Assembly (NCBI GenBank): GCA_003220615.1
Contig: QHTB01000161.1
Span: 1-64,000, forward strand
Direction of reading: 5' to 3'
Length of the DNA stretch: 64,000 nt
Origin: Candidatus Rokuibacteriota bacterium
Lineage (GTDB): Bacteria; Methylomirabilota; Methylomirabilia; Rokubacteriales; CSP1-6
Positions 34,787 through 42,850 of the stretch are shown piece by piece. Every line of letters begins with the position of its first letter. Within the stretch, counting starts at the first letter, position 1. A program made the position numbers and the translations under genes. The notes under the pieces are model-generated. The model searched no databases, was not told the origin of the DNA, and saw only the letters and a list, made by a program, of their open reading frames with translations.

Positions 34787-35548
34787 TCATCCCATCACCC
34801 ACCCACCACTCGGGTGCAGGATCTGGCCGGTCAGATAGCCGGCGTCTGCGGAGGCCAGCAGGACGGCGCAATACGCGACGTCGTCCACGCTGCCGAAGCG
34901 CCGCAGCGGCAGCTCGCGCAGCCGGCGCTCGCGATATTCCTCGGTCATCACGGCCTTGCTCATGTCCGTCTCGATGCCACCCGGGGAGATGGCGTTCACC
35001 GTGATCCCGTGCTGGCCGCACTCCTCCGCCAGCGCCCGCGTGAGTGCCTCCACGGCGCCCTTGGTGGCGGCGTAGGCCGCGAAGCCCCCACGGCCGACCG
35101 AGCGCTGGGCGAGCTGGGACGACAGATTGATGATCCGGCCGTACCGTCGCTCGATCATCGTGGGCAGGACGTGGTGGGTACACAGCATCGTGCCCGTCAC
35201 GTTGATGGCGAACATCCGGTCGTGGGCGTCGACCCGAGTCTCGTGGAACAACCCCCGCGTCATGATGCCGGCGTTGTTCACGAGGATGTCGATGCGGCCG
35301 AAGTGACGGCGAGTGGCGTCGATCATCGCCTTGACCTCGTCGTCACGGGCCACGTCGGCCTTCAGTGCGATGGCGCGCCGGCCGAGCTTCTCGAGCGCTT
35401 TCACGACCTCACCCGCCGGGCCCGCGCTCGCCTGATAGTTGACCGCCACGTCGGCGCCTTCCTCACCGAAGGCGAGCGCGATCGCGCGCCCGAACCCACG
35501 GCCCGCACCCGTCACGAGGGCGACCCGTCCGTCGAGACGCCCGCTCAT
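34787..35548 (-). CDS. Short-chain dehydrogenase/reductase
   Basis: A classical SDR of 253 residues using NAD(P)H. The nucleotide-binding TGAGRGFG lies at residues 13-20, followed by NNAG, the active-site Ser in INLSSQLAQR and the Tyr-x-x-x-Lys in YAATKGAV. The C-terminal LTGQILHPSGGW matches FabG-like reductases. The start ATG at 35548 overlaps the deacetylase stop (ATGA), so the two are coupled. A keto or hydroxy substrate cannot be named. Arg rather than Asp after the Rossmann motif would favour NADPH, but this region is not diagnostic. Confidence 0.88.
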   Translation of the reverse strand: MSGRLDGRVALVTGAGRGFGRAIALAFGEEGADVAVNYQASAGPAGEVVKALEKLGRRAIALKADVARDDEVKAMIDATRRHFGRIDILVNNAGIMTRGLFHETRVDAHDRMFAINVTGTMLCTHHVLPTMIERRYGRIINLSSQLAQRSVGRGGFAAYAATKGAVEALTRALAEECGQHGITVNAISPGGIETDMSKAVMTEEYRERRLRELPLRRFGSVDDVAYCAVLLASADAGYLTGQILHPSGGWVMG

Positions 35549-36369
35549 CGCTGGGACAGGTAGTGCTCGGCGATCTCGATCGGCCGCGCGATCCAGACAT
35601 CGCCCTTGCCCAGGATCAGCTCGAGCAGCCGCGACACCATCCGCATGCGCGACGGCCGGCCGACGACTTGCGGATGGCCCATGAGGTTGAAGAAGCCGCC
35701 TTCCTCCCACGCGCCCTCGAACTCTTCCTTCCACACCTCGAACACGTCCTCCTGGCTCCAGATGCCGTTGCCGACGGGCGGCACGGCGCTGAAGCCGAAG
35801 AACGGCCAGTCGTTGTTGCACCACGCCGTCGGCAGCTCCACCAGCTCGCCGTGAGGCGTCGTGTGGCAGTAGGGCAGGTCGCTGTCCATGAAGTTCGAGT
35901 GATAGACGAAGCCGTGCTTCTTGAGCAGGCCCATGGAGTGCTTCGACGGATCGGCCGACGGCACGCGCGAGCCGAGCGGGCGCACGTCGAGGACTTTCTT
36001 GAAGACGTCGAGCGTCTTCAGCAGGAGCTGCTCTTCCTCCTCGACGCCGCCCTGCAGGAAGAACGGCTTCTCGTGCAGGTAGCCGTGCTGGCCCACCTCG
36101 TGACCACGGCGCACGATCTCACGGCAGAGCTCGGGATAGCGCTCGATGATCCAGCCCGGAATGTACCAGCCCGCCTTGATGCCGTAGCGATCCAGCACGT
36201 TCAGGATGCGCGGCGCGCCGGTCTTCGGACCGTACGCGCCCATGGCCATGTGCAGCGGCCGCTCGGCCAACGCAGGGTCGCGATGGATCCACGGGCTCTC
36301 CCCGTCGAGATCGAACGAGATGGCGAACGCGCATCGCTTCCCCTTCGGCCACCTGATCTGCCGCTCCAT
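35545..36369 (-). CDS. Polysaccharide deacetylase family protein (PuuE-like)
   Basis: A NodB-fold metal-dependent hydrolase of 274 residues. The catalytic Asp pair is in ISFDLDGESPW near residue 19, and the metal His pair is in EVGQHGYLHEKP near residue 93. Arg-containing SRVPSADPSKHS and the late His in FNLMGHPQVVGRP complete the motifs. The organisation resembles the PuuE/allantoinase-like branch that acts on small amides rather than on cell-wall glycans. There is no signal peptide, so it is cytoplasmic. A GGAGGTAGGC ribosome site precedes the ATG. It is cotranscribed with the SDR downstream. Confidence 0.85.
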   Translation of the reverse strand: MERQIRWPKGKRCAFAISFDLDGESPWIHRDPALAERPLHMAMGAYGPKTGAPRILNVLDRYGIKAGWYIPGWIIERYPELCREIVRRGHEVGQHGYLHEKPFFLQGGVEEEEQLLLKTLDVFKKVLDVRPLGSRVPSADPSKHSMGLLKKHGFVYHSNFMDSDLPYCHTTPHGELVELPTAWCNNDWPFFGFSAVPPVGNGIWSQEDVFEVWKEEFEGAWEEGGFFNLMGHPQVVGRPSRMRMVSRLLELILGKGDVWIARPIEIAEHYLSQR

Positions 36370-36446
36370 GCCTACCTCCTGTCAGCGATCGACGCTCTGA
36401 AGCTGAAAAAATGATCGGACGATGAACGATCACGCGCGATGGTATC

Positions 36447-37364
36447 TCAACTCCTCAGGAGCCGCTCGACCTCGGCCCGTCGTGGCAGCGACGGCTGGGC
36501 GCCTCGCGCCGTGCAGGCGAGCGCCGCCGCCGCGTTGGCGAAGGCGAGCGCGGCCGCGAGCTCTCGCCGCTCGCCCAACGCCACCGCCAGGGCTCCGCTG
36601 AACGCGTCGCCAGCGCCCGTGGTGTCCACGACGGTCACGCGGCGGCCGGCCACGTGGGTCACGCCCTCATGGCCGATCCCGAGGGCCCCGTCTTCCCCGA
36701 GCGTCACGATCACGGTTGCTGCACCGCGGGCGCGGAGCGTTGACGCCGCCTTCTCGGCACCGTCGCGGCCGTCACCACCGATGCCGCTCAAGCGTGCGGC
36801 CTCACCGGCGTTGGGCGTCAGGTAGTCCACGAGCGGCAGCAGGTCGAGCGGGGCATCGGGCACGGGGGCTGGATTCAGGATCGTGATCGCGCCGTGCCTG
36901 TGCGCGGTCTCCAGCGCCCACGCGACCGTCGCCAGCGGAGTCTCGAGCTGGCAGGCAACGATCTGAGCCCAGGCGAAGTCGTCGGCCCGCGCCTTCACCT
37001 GCTCGATGGTCAGCAGGCGGTTGGCGCCGGGAGCGACCGCGATCTGGTTGCGGCCCTCACGGTCCACGGCGATCAGCGCGGTTCCCGTCGCGCCGTCCGC
37101 GGTGAGCGTCACACCATCGGTGACGATGCCCTCGCCGCCGAGAGCTGCGAGCACCGCGCGGCCCGACGCGTCGTCGCCGAGGCAGCCGATGAATCTGACG
37201 TCTGCGCCGAGCCGGCGGGCGGCGACGGCCTGGTTCGCGCCCTTGCCGCCGTGGGCCACCGTCAGCGTGCCTTCGGACACGGTCTCGCCCGGCCGGGGCA
37301 GGCGGGACAGCGCGACGATGTAATCGACGTTGGCCGAGCCGACGATCAGCACGCGCGGGCTCAC
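36447..37364 (-). CDS. rbsK: Ribokinase (PfkB family)
   Basis: A 305-residue sugar kinase phosphorylating ribose at O5. The N-terminal sugar-binding GSANVDYI, the GGKGANQAVAARRLGADV signature and the C-terminal DTTGAGDAFSGALAVAL with the catalytic Asp are all present. It starts with GTG, overlapping the nucleoside hydrolase stop (GTGA). Ribose freed by that hydrolase would be trapped as ribose-5-phosphate, so the two genes form a nucleoside salvage pair. Confidence 0.93.
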   Translation of the reverse strand: MSPRVLIVGSANVDYIVALSRLPRPGETVSEGTLTVAHGGKGANQAVAARRLGADVRFIGCLGDDASGRAVLAALGGEGIVTDGVTLTADGATGTALIAVDREGRNQIAVAPGANRLLTIEQVKARADDFAWAQIVACQLETPLATVAWALETAHRHGAITILNPAPVPDAPLDLLPLVDYLTPNAGEAARLSGIGGDGRDGAEKAASTLRARGAATVIVTLGEDGALGIGHEGVTHVAGRRVTVVDTTGAGDAFSGALAVALGERRELAAALAFANAAAALACTARGAQPSLPRRAEVERLLRS

Positions 37365-38245
37365 AAGCGCTCCAGGAGCAAGCGCACGAAGCGCGCCGTG
37401 TCGACGCCGACGGCGACGCGACAGTTGGGAGGGCCGGGAGTGCGCCGCGTCTCTCCGTCGCTGCCGATCGTGAGCCGCGCTGGCTCCCACTCCATCAAGG
37501 TCTCGTCGATAGCCGCGCCGATGGCGAGCGGGTCGTGCAGGCTCAGCCGGCCGCCCTCGCGCGCGAACGCGTGTCGGGTGAATGCCAGCACGCGCGTCGC
37601 CACGGGTCCCGGCCGCGCGCCCAGCGCGCGCTCGAGCTCCGCGCGCGTCACCGTGGCCCGACGGGTCGCGTCGAGCGGCACGAGGTCCAGCGAGAGGCCC
37701 GCGTCCAGCACGCGCGCCGCCGCCTCGGGGTCGACGTGGACGTTGAACTCCGCCGTCGGCGTCACGTTGCCCCGGACGTCCACCGCCCCGCCCATCGCGA
37801 CGACGCGCCCGATCCGTCTCATCGCCGCGGGATCGGCTTCGCAGGCCAGGGCGATGTTGGTCAACGGCCCGAGAGCGACGAGCGTCAGCCGGGCGCCGTG
37901 GTGCCGCGCCTTTTCCACGAGGAGCTCGACCGCACCAGATGGCCCCGGCCTGGCCTCGACCTCCGGCCAGTCGCCGAGGGCGCCCAGGCCGTCGGCGCCG
38001 TGATAACCCTCGGCCGTCTTGAGCGGGCGCGCGAGCGGCGCCTCGGCGCCGGCGGCGACGAGCGGCCACGGCTCCGGGCGGCGCAGGGCGAGCAGGCGGA
38101 ACAGGTTGACCGTGCACTGGCCGAGCGGGACGTTGCCGGCCACCGTCGTGATCGCCTCCACCCTCACCCCCGGCGATCCCCACGCCAGGAGTAGTGCAAG
38201 CGCATCATCCACGCCGGGATCGGTGTCGATGACGAGGAGCGTCAA
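37361..38245 (-). CDS. Inosine-uridine-preferring nucleoside hydrolase
   Basis: A nucleoside hydrolase of about 294 residues. The Ca2+-binding Asp cluster is in VIDTDPGVDDALALLLA at the N-terminus, with NVPLGQ, LVALGPLTNIALA and EFNVHVDPEAA as further family motifs, and a final active-site Asp in LHDPLAIG. It cleaves nucleosides to base and ribose. The TTG at 38245 puts the first strand where the family starts. The frame is open to a GTG at 38305, which would add 20 unconserved residues and run into the promoter side of the selenoprotein gene. It is coupled to ribokinase. Confidence 0.85.
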   Translation of the reverse strand: MTLLVIDTDPGVDDALALLLAWGSPGVRVEAITTVAGNVPLGQCTVNLFRLLALRRPEPWPLVAAGAEAPLARPLKTAEGYHGADGLGALGDWPEVEARPGPSGAVELLVEKARHHGARLTLVALGPLTNIALACEADPAAMRRIGRVVAMGGAVDVRGNVTPTAEFNVHVDPEAAARVLDAGLSLDLVPLDATRRATVTRAELERALGARPGPVATRVLAFTRHAFAREGGRLSLHDPLAIGAAIDETLMEWEPARLTIGSDGETRRTPGPPNCRVAVGVDTARFVRLLLERL

Positions 38246-38333
38246 AGAATCGCTGCCTGCCGTCGAAGCATCGCAAGAGACGATGATAGAATCGACCCGC
38301 GACACATCACGCGGGAAACCAAGGAGGAGCCGG

Positions 38334-38561
38334 ATGGACCTTCGGATCTTGTACTGCGGAGAGTGAAACTACCTCCCCCAGGCCTCCAGTTTGCAGGCCG
38401 CCATCAAGGACAAGTACGGCATCACCGCGACGCTCGTCGAGGGCGCGGGCGGGATCTTCGAGGTCTTCATCGACGGGACCACGGTCTACTCCAACCAGAC
38501 GACCTACCGTTTCCCGGAGAACGAGGAGATCTTCGCCAAGATCGACGCCGCTAAGAAGTAA
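38334..38561 (+). CDS. selW: SelW/Rdx-type selenoprotein read through an in-frame TGA
   Basis: A 75-residue thioredoxin-like redox protein if the TGA at 38364-38366 is read as selenocysteine (U). The frame begins MDLRILYCGEU, the C-x-x-U redox motif of SelW, with Cys8 and U11 just after the first beta-strand. It continues open to TAA at 38559 through a plausible Rdx body (QAAIKDKYG, GGIFEVFIDG, YRFPENEEIFAKIDAA). AAGGAGG lies 6 bases before the ATG. TAGAAT at 38287-38292 may be a -10 box. A SECIS-like hairpin follows the TGA at 38381-38399. The 3' end overlaps the convergent CoA hydrolase by 11 bases. SelA/SelB/tRNA-Sec are outside the window. Confidence 0.85.
38381..38399 (+). promoter_or_regulatory. 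SECIS-like hairpin of the SelW gene
   Basis: Stem GGCCT (38381-38385) pairs with AGGCC (38395-38399). Inside, a C-C mismatch is followed by a C-G pair closing an AGTTT apical loop (38388-38392). The loop lies 21-25 bases after the TGA and has G among its first two bases, which matches the general bacterial SECIS model. The distance and loop rules are known. The fold itself was judged by eye. Confidence 0.6.
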
Positions 38562-39816
38562 CACCGCGCTCCAGCTCCTCTCGAAACCTCGGGTGCGCCA
38601 CGGCGATCAGCGCCGCCGCCCGGGCCCTGTCTCCCTTTCCGCGTAGCTCGGCCACTCCGAACTCCGTCACCACCCGGTCGGTCAGGTAGCGTGGTGTCGT
38701 CACCGCCGCGCCCGCGCTGAGGCGCGTCACGATGCGGGACACCGTGCCGTCGCGCCCCGTGGACGGCATCGCGATGACCGACACGCCCCCGCGCGAGCGC
38801 GACGCGCCCAGCACGAAGTCGAACTGGCCGCCGATGCCCGCGACCTGGCGCGGCCCCAGGCTCTCGGCCGTCACCTGACCCGTGAGGTCGATCTCCAGCG
38901 CCGAATTCACGGCGACGAAGCGGTCGATCTGGGCGATGACGCTCGGATCGTGGACGAAGGCCGACGATTCCATGTTGACGAGCACGTTGTCGTGGACGAA
39001 GTCAAAGAGGCGGCGCGTGCCCATCGCCTCGGCGATGTCCATGCGTCCGCGATGGAAGCGCTTGGCCACGTTCGTCACGACACCGCGCTCGACGAGCGCC
39101 ACCGACGCGTCGACGAGGAGCGAGTGAAGGCCGAGGTCCCGATGATCACCGAGGGCTTCGAGCACGGCTTGCGGGATGGCGCCGACGCCCACCTGCACGG
39201 TGGCGCGGTCGGGCACGACGCTCGCCACGTGGCGGCCGATCGCACGCTCGAGATCGGTGATCGCGGGGGGCGGATACTCGAGCAGCGGGGCATCGACCTC
39301 GACCCACCGGTCGATCTGGCTCCGATGCAGGGACGCATTGCCGCGGGTACGCGGCATGTTGGGATTGACCTGCGCGATCACGAGCGGAGCACGTCGCGCG
39401 GCTGGCAGGACGACGCCGACGGACACGCCGAGGCTCAGGTAGCCGTGATCGTCGGGAGGAGCGCAGTGCACGAGGACGGCGTCGGCGGCCCACTCGCCGC
39501 CCGCCGCGAACTCGCTGACGGCCTCGAAGTACCGCACGGGAACGAAGTCCACGCGGCCACGGCTGCGCGCGTCCTCGAGACGCGGCGACATGTGCCAGGT
39601 CGCGACGCGCAAGCCAGACGACTCGGGGCGAGCGTAGGGGTAGTCGCCGAGATGGATGCCGCCCATGAGCGTGAGATCGGCGAGCCGCGCCGCTTGACGG
39701 GCGATCTCCTCCACCAGCGCGACCGGCTCGCCACAGCCGGGAGGCATCAGTACCCTCATCCCCGGCCCGAGCGCCCCGACGGCGCCGGAGAGCGTGGTCT
39801 TGTCGAACGCGCGCAT
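38551..39816 (-). CDS. Acetyl-CoA hydrolase/transferase family protein
   Basis: A 421-residue CoA transferase/hydrolase of the 4-hydroxybutyrate CoA-transferase type. Motifs include GVGAIPQAVLEAL near 205, a long helix region with RLFDFVHDNVLVNMESS, the catalytic-Glu region VNSALEIDLTGQV near 310, and GIGGQFDFVLGA. It would move CoA between an acyl-CoA and acetate or another acid, or hydrolyse it. It starts with ATG at 39816. The 3' end overlaps the selW end by 11 bases in convergent orientation. Confidence 0.88.
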   Translation of the reverse strand: MRAFDKTTLSGAVGALGPGMRVLMPPGCGEPVALVEEIARQAARLADLTLMGGIHLGDYPYARPESSGLRVATWHMSPRLEDARSRGRVDFVPVRYFEAVSEFAAGGEWAADAVLVHCAPPDDHGYLSLGVSVGVVLPAARRAPLVIAQVNPNMPRTRGNASLHRSQIDRWVEVDAPLLEYPPPAITDLERAIGRHVASVVPDRATVQVGVGAIPQAVLEALGDHRDLGLHSLLVDASVALVERGVVTNVAKRFHRGRMDIAEAMGTRRLFDFVHDNVLVNMESSAFVHDPSVIAQIDRFVAVNSALEIDLTGQVTAESLGPRQVAGIGGQFDFVLGASRSRGGVSVIAMPSTGRDGTVSRIVTRLSAGAAVTTPRYLTDRVVTEFGVAELRGKGDRARAAALIAVAHPRFREELERGVTS

Positions 39817-39856
39817 GAGTGGCCAGTTATACCCGAACGGACGCTAGAATGGCGCC

Positions 39857-40024
39857 ATGAACGCCGCTCCCTTCCTCGTGCTCGCCGTTGTCCTCGTCAC
39901 GATCGCCGGGTGTGGCTCCGGTCCCAACATGGGCTGGCGCACGGGCTGCTACAGCGACCGGAACGTGCCCGACGCCGATACGCCTCCTCCCGCGTTCTTC
40001 CTCGTCTGCCGCCAGTCGCCATGA
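39857..40024 (+). CDS. Small lipoprotein (55 residues)
   Basis: A short gene: MNAAPFLVLAVVLV followed by the lipobox TIAGC, which gives a lipid-anchored mature peptide of about 36 residues starting CGSGPNMGWRTG and ending VCRQSP. Two further Cys are present (Tyr-flanked GCYSD and LVCRQ). Its TGA overlaps the ATG of the SDR (ATGA), which supports it as the first gene of the operon. TAGAAT at 39845-39850 lies only 6 bases before the ATG, so the transcript might be leaderless. No family recognised. Confidence 0.65.
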   Translation: MNAAPFLVLAVVLVTIAGCGSGPNMGWRTGCYSDRNVPDADTPPPAFFLVCRQSP

Positions 40025-40800
40025 CGATGCGCGTCGCGCTCGTGACCGGTGGCGGCCGCGGCATCGGACGCGCCATCGCCGAAGCGCTGGCCGGCGAGGG
40101 ACTGGCCGTCGCGGTCGCCGCGCGCACCGTCGGCCAGGTCGAGGAGACCGCTGCGGCCATTCGTGGGAGCGGCCGCATGGCTCTGGCGCGAGGGCTCGAC
40201 GTCACTGACGCCGACGCGATCGCGCGGGCCGTGGCCGACGTCGAGCACGCGCTGGGGCCGATCGACGTCCTCGTCAACAACGCGGGCATCGCTGAAGCCG
40301 CGCCGCTGGCGAGAACCGACCTGGCGTCGTGGCAGCGACACCTGAGCGTGAACGTCACCGGCCCGTTCCTGCTCACGCGCCAGGTGCTCGCCGGCATGCT
40401 CGAACGCGGCTGGGGCCGGGTGATCAACGTGGCATCGATGGCCGGCCTGATGGGCGCGCCCTACGTCAGTGCCTACACCGCGTCCAAGCACGCGCTGGTC
40501 GGGCTCACCCGCGCTCTGGCCGCGGAGGTCGGAGCGAAAGGCGTCACCGTGAACGCGATCTGCCCGGCCTACGTCGCCACCGACATGGTGTGGAACGGCG
40601 CCCGGAACATCGCGGCGAAAACGGGCCGCTCCTTCGACGAGGCCGTGGCGGCGATGGCGAAGATGAACCCCGGAGGCCGCCTGATCGAGCCGGAGGAGGT
40701 CGCGGCCGCCGCGCTGCGCTGCCTCCGGGACGGCGGCCTCAACGGCGAGATCGTCGTGCTGGACGGCACTCAATCGCAACCCCGGGAGGCACGGTCATGA
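40021..40800 (+). CDS. Short-chain dehydrogenase/reductase
   Basis: A 259-residue SDR with TGGGRGIG at residues 9-16, NNAG, the Ser in INVASMAGLMG and YTASKHAL as the active-site Tyr/Lys. The C-terminus (GRLIEPEEVAAAALRCL and GEIVVLDGTQ) resembles 3-hydroxyacyl-CoA dehydrogenase-type SDRs. In this operon it could oxidise a hydroxyacyl-CoA made from the ligase product. It starts MTMRVALVTGG inside the lipoprotein stop and overlaps ridA by 4 bases. Confidence 0.88.
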   Translation: MTMRVALVTGGGRGIGRAIAEALAGEGLAVAVAARTVGQVEETAAAIRGSGRMALARGLDVTDADAIARAVADVEHALGPIDVLVNNAGIAEAAPLARTDLASWQRHLSVNVTGPFLLTRQVLAGMLERGWGRVINVASMAGLMGAPYVSAYTASKHALVGLTRALAAEVGAKGVTVNAICPAYVATDMVWNGARNIAAKTGRSFDEAVAAMAKMNPGGRLIEPEEVAAAALRCLRDGGLNGEIVVLDGTQSQPREARS

Positions 40801-41210
40801 GCCGCTTCATCGAGCCCGTCAACCCCAGCACTCTGATGCCCGCCGTCGGCTTCTCTCACGGCTTCGAGGCGCGTGGTGGCCGCACGCTCTTCATCGCGGG
40901 TCAGGTGGCCAAGGATGCCAGGGGCGCCGTTGTCGGCAAGGGCGACATCGTCGCCCAGTTTCGTCAGGTGTGCGAGAACCTCAAGACCATGGTCACCAGC
41001 GCCGGCGGCGCCATGACGGACATCGTCAAGCTGACCATCTACGTCCTCGACGTTGCCGGCTACAAGGCTCAGCTCCGCCCGATCGGCGCCGTGTACCGCG
41101 AGTACTTCGGTAAGCACTTTCCGGCCATGACGCTCGTCGGCGCGCGGGATCTCTTCGACGCGTCCGAGGGCTGTCTCATCGAGATCGAGGGCATCGCCGT
41201 CCTGCCATGA
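40797..41210 (+). CDS. ridA: RidA-family enamine/imine deaminase
   Basis: A 137-residue YjgF/YER057c/UK114 family protein. The fold markers are GGRTLFIAGQVAKDARGAVV, QVCENLKTMVTSAGG, IVKLTIYV and the C-terminal CLIEIEGIAV with the conserved Glu. RidA enzymes hydrolyse reactive enamines and imines. In an aminobenzoyl-CoA setting such a step would release ammonia from an enamine intermediate. Both ends overlap the neighbouring genes by 4 bases (ATGA). Confidence 0.88.
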   Translation: MSRFIEPVNPSTLMPAVGFSHGFEARGGRTLFIAGQVAKDARGAVVGKGDIVAQFRQVCENLKTMVTSAGGAMTDIVKLTIYVLDVAGYKAQLRPIGAVYREYFGKHFPAMTLVGARDLFDASEGCLIEIEGIAVLP

Positions 41211-42850
41211 TCCCCGACGTCCGGGACTCGCTTCCGCCGCCGTCGCTCATGCCCGACCGCATCTACACGTTGCCCGAGCTGCGTTATCCCGAGCATCTGA
41301 ACGTCGGCGAAGCGCTGCTCGACGCCAACGCCGACGGCGACCACGGCGGCCGGGTGGCGATCCAGGCCGGTGAGCGCCACCTGAGCTACGCCGAGCTGGC
41401 CAAGCAGGTGAACCGCCTCTGCCACGGCCTGCGCAGCGCCGGCCTCGACACGGGTGACCGCGTCCTGCTGCGCATGCCCAACGTCCCCGAGTTCATCGTG
41501 ACGTGGCTCGCCTGCCAGAAGCTCGGCATCGTGACGGTCGGCACGATGCCGATGCTACGCGCGCGGGAGCTCGCCTACATCGCCGAGGACGCGGGCACGA
41601 AGACCGCCGTCGTGTGGGGCGACCTGCGCGACGAGCTCGAGCGCGCCCGCGCGCAGGCGCCCGTCCTCGAGCGCCTCATCGTCGTCGGCAAGGCCAGCGA
41701 CACGGACACGACGCTGGCCTCGCTGATGATCGGGCGGCCCGAGAAGTTCGGCGCGGTGACGACCGGCCGTGACGATCTCGCGATGATCGCCTACACGTCG
41801 GGCTCGACCGGCGTGCCCAAGGGCTGCGTCCACTTCCACCGCGACATCCTCGCCTCGGCCGACGCCTACGCCCGCTCCGTGCTGGCGCCGTCCCCGGAGG
41901 ACCGCTTCGGTGGCCATCCGACGCTGGCGTTCACGTTCGGGACGGGAGGCTTGCTCGTCTTCCCGTTCCGCTTCGGCGCCACCACGGTGCTCTCGGGAGG
42001 GTTCACGCCGGAGTCGATGCTCGAGACCTTCGCGCGGCAGCGCGTGACGATCTGCTTCTGCGCCCCGACGTCGTATCGCCTGATGCTCGACGTCCCGGAG
42101 ATGAGGAAGCGCTTCGATCTCGGCGCGCTCCGCCTCGGCGTCTCGGCGGCCGAGCCGCTGCCGGCCGCCACCTTCAAGCACTGGCGCGAGGCCACCGGCA
42201 TCGAGCTGCTCGACGGCATCGGCTCCACGGAGATGTTCCACATCTTCATCTCGTCGCAGCGCGGGCGCGTGCGGCCCGGCGCCACTGGCGTCCCCGTCCG
42301 CGGCTACGACTGTCGCGTGGTCGACGAGTCCGGCCGCGAGCTGCCGCCGGGCGAGGCCGGGCTCATCGCGATCAAGGGCCCGACGGGCTGCAAGTACTGG
42401 CGCAAGCCGGACCGGCAAGCGGAGTACGTGCGATGGAACGGGTGGAACGTCACCGGCGACGTGTACACGATGGACGTGGACGGTTGCTTCACCTACCAGT
42501 GCCGTTCCGACGACATGATCGTGTCCGGTGGCTACAAGATCCCCGGTCCCGAAGTGGAGCACGTGCTCGAGGAGCACGCCGCCGTCGCCGAGTGCGCGGT
42601 CGTCGCCGCGCCCGACCGCACGCGCGGCTTCATCGTGAAGGCCTACGTGGTCCTCAAATCGGGGCAGCAGGCATCGGAGTCCCTCGTGACCCAGCTCCAG
42701 GATCACGTCAAGCACGAGCTGGCGCCCTACAAGTATCCGCGCGCCATCGAGTTCCTCTCGAAGCTGCCGCGCACCGAGACCGGGAAGATCCAGCGCTACA
42801 TCCTCCGTCAGTCCGACGTCGTTCCCTACGACCCGAAGGGTCAGGAGTGA
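41207..42850 (+). CDS. Benzoate/2-aminobenzoate-type CoA ligase
   Basis: A 547-residue adenylate-forming ligase. The AMP motifs are IAYTSGSTGVPKGC near residue 190, the GIGSTEMFHIF segment near 340, TGDVYTMDVDGCFTYQCRSDDMI, and the C-terminal Lys in PRTETGKIQR. The N-terminal DRIYTLPELRYPEHLN is typical of the benzoate-/2-aminobenzoate-CoA ligase subfamily rather than of acetyl-CoA synthetases. It would activate an aromatic acid at the start of a CoA-dependent pathway. The exact acid is inferred from context. It overlaps both neighbours by 4 bases. Confidence 0.85.
   Translation: MIPDVRDSLPPPSLMPDRIYTLPELRYPEHLNVGEALLDANADGDHGGRVAIQAGERHLSYAELAKQVNRLCHGLRSAGLDTGDRVLLRMPNVPEFIVTWLACQKLGIVTVGTMPMLRARELAYIAEDAGTKTAVVWGDLRDELERARAQAPVLERLIVVGKASDTDTTLASLMIGRPEKFGAVTTGRDDLAMIAYTSGSTGVPKGCVHFHRDILASADAYARSVLAPSPEDRFGGHPTLAFTFGTGGLLVFPFRFGATTVLSGGFTPESMLETFARQRVTICFCAPTSYRLMLDVPEMRKRFDLGALRLGVSAAEPLPAATFKHWREATGIELLDGIGSTEMFHIFISSQRGRVRPGATGVPVRGYDCRVVDESGRELPPGEAGLIAIKGPTGCKYWRKPDRQAEYVRWNGWNVTGDVYTMDVDGCFTYQCRSDDMIVSGGYKIPGPEVEHVLEEHAAVAECAVVAAPDRTRGFIVKAYVVLKSGQQASESLVTQLQDHVKHELAPYKYPRAIEFLSKLPRTETGKIQRYILRQSDVVPYDPKGQE

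Noticed and set aside
37361-38305. Longer nucleoside hydrolase starting with GTG at 38305
   Set aside because: The extra 20 residues do not match the family, which begins at the VIDTDPGVDDA strand, and they overlap the likely promoter of the divergent selenoprotein gene.
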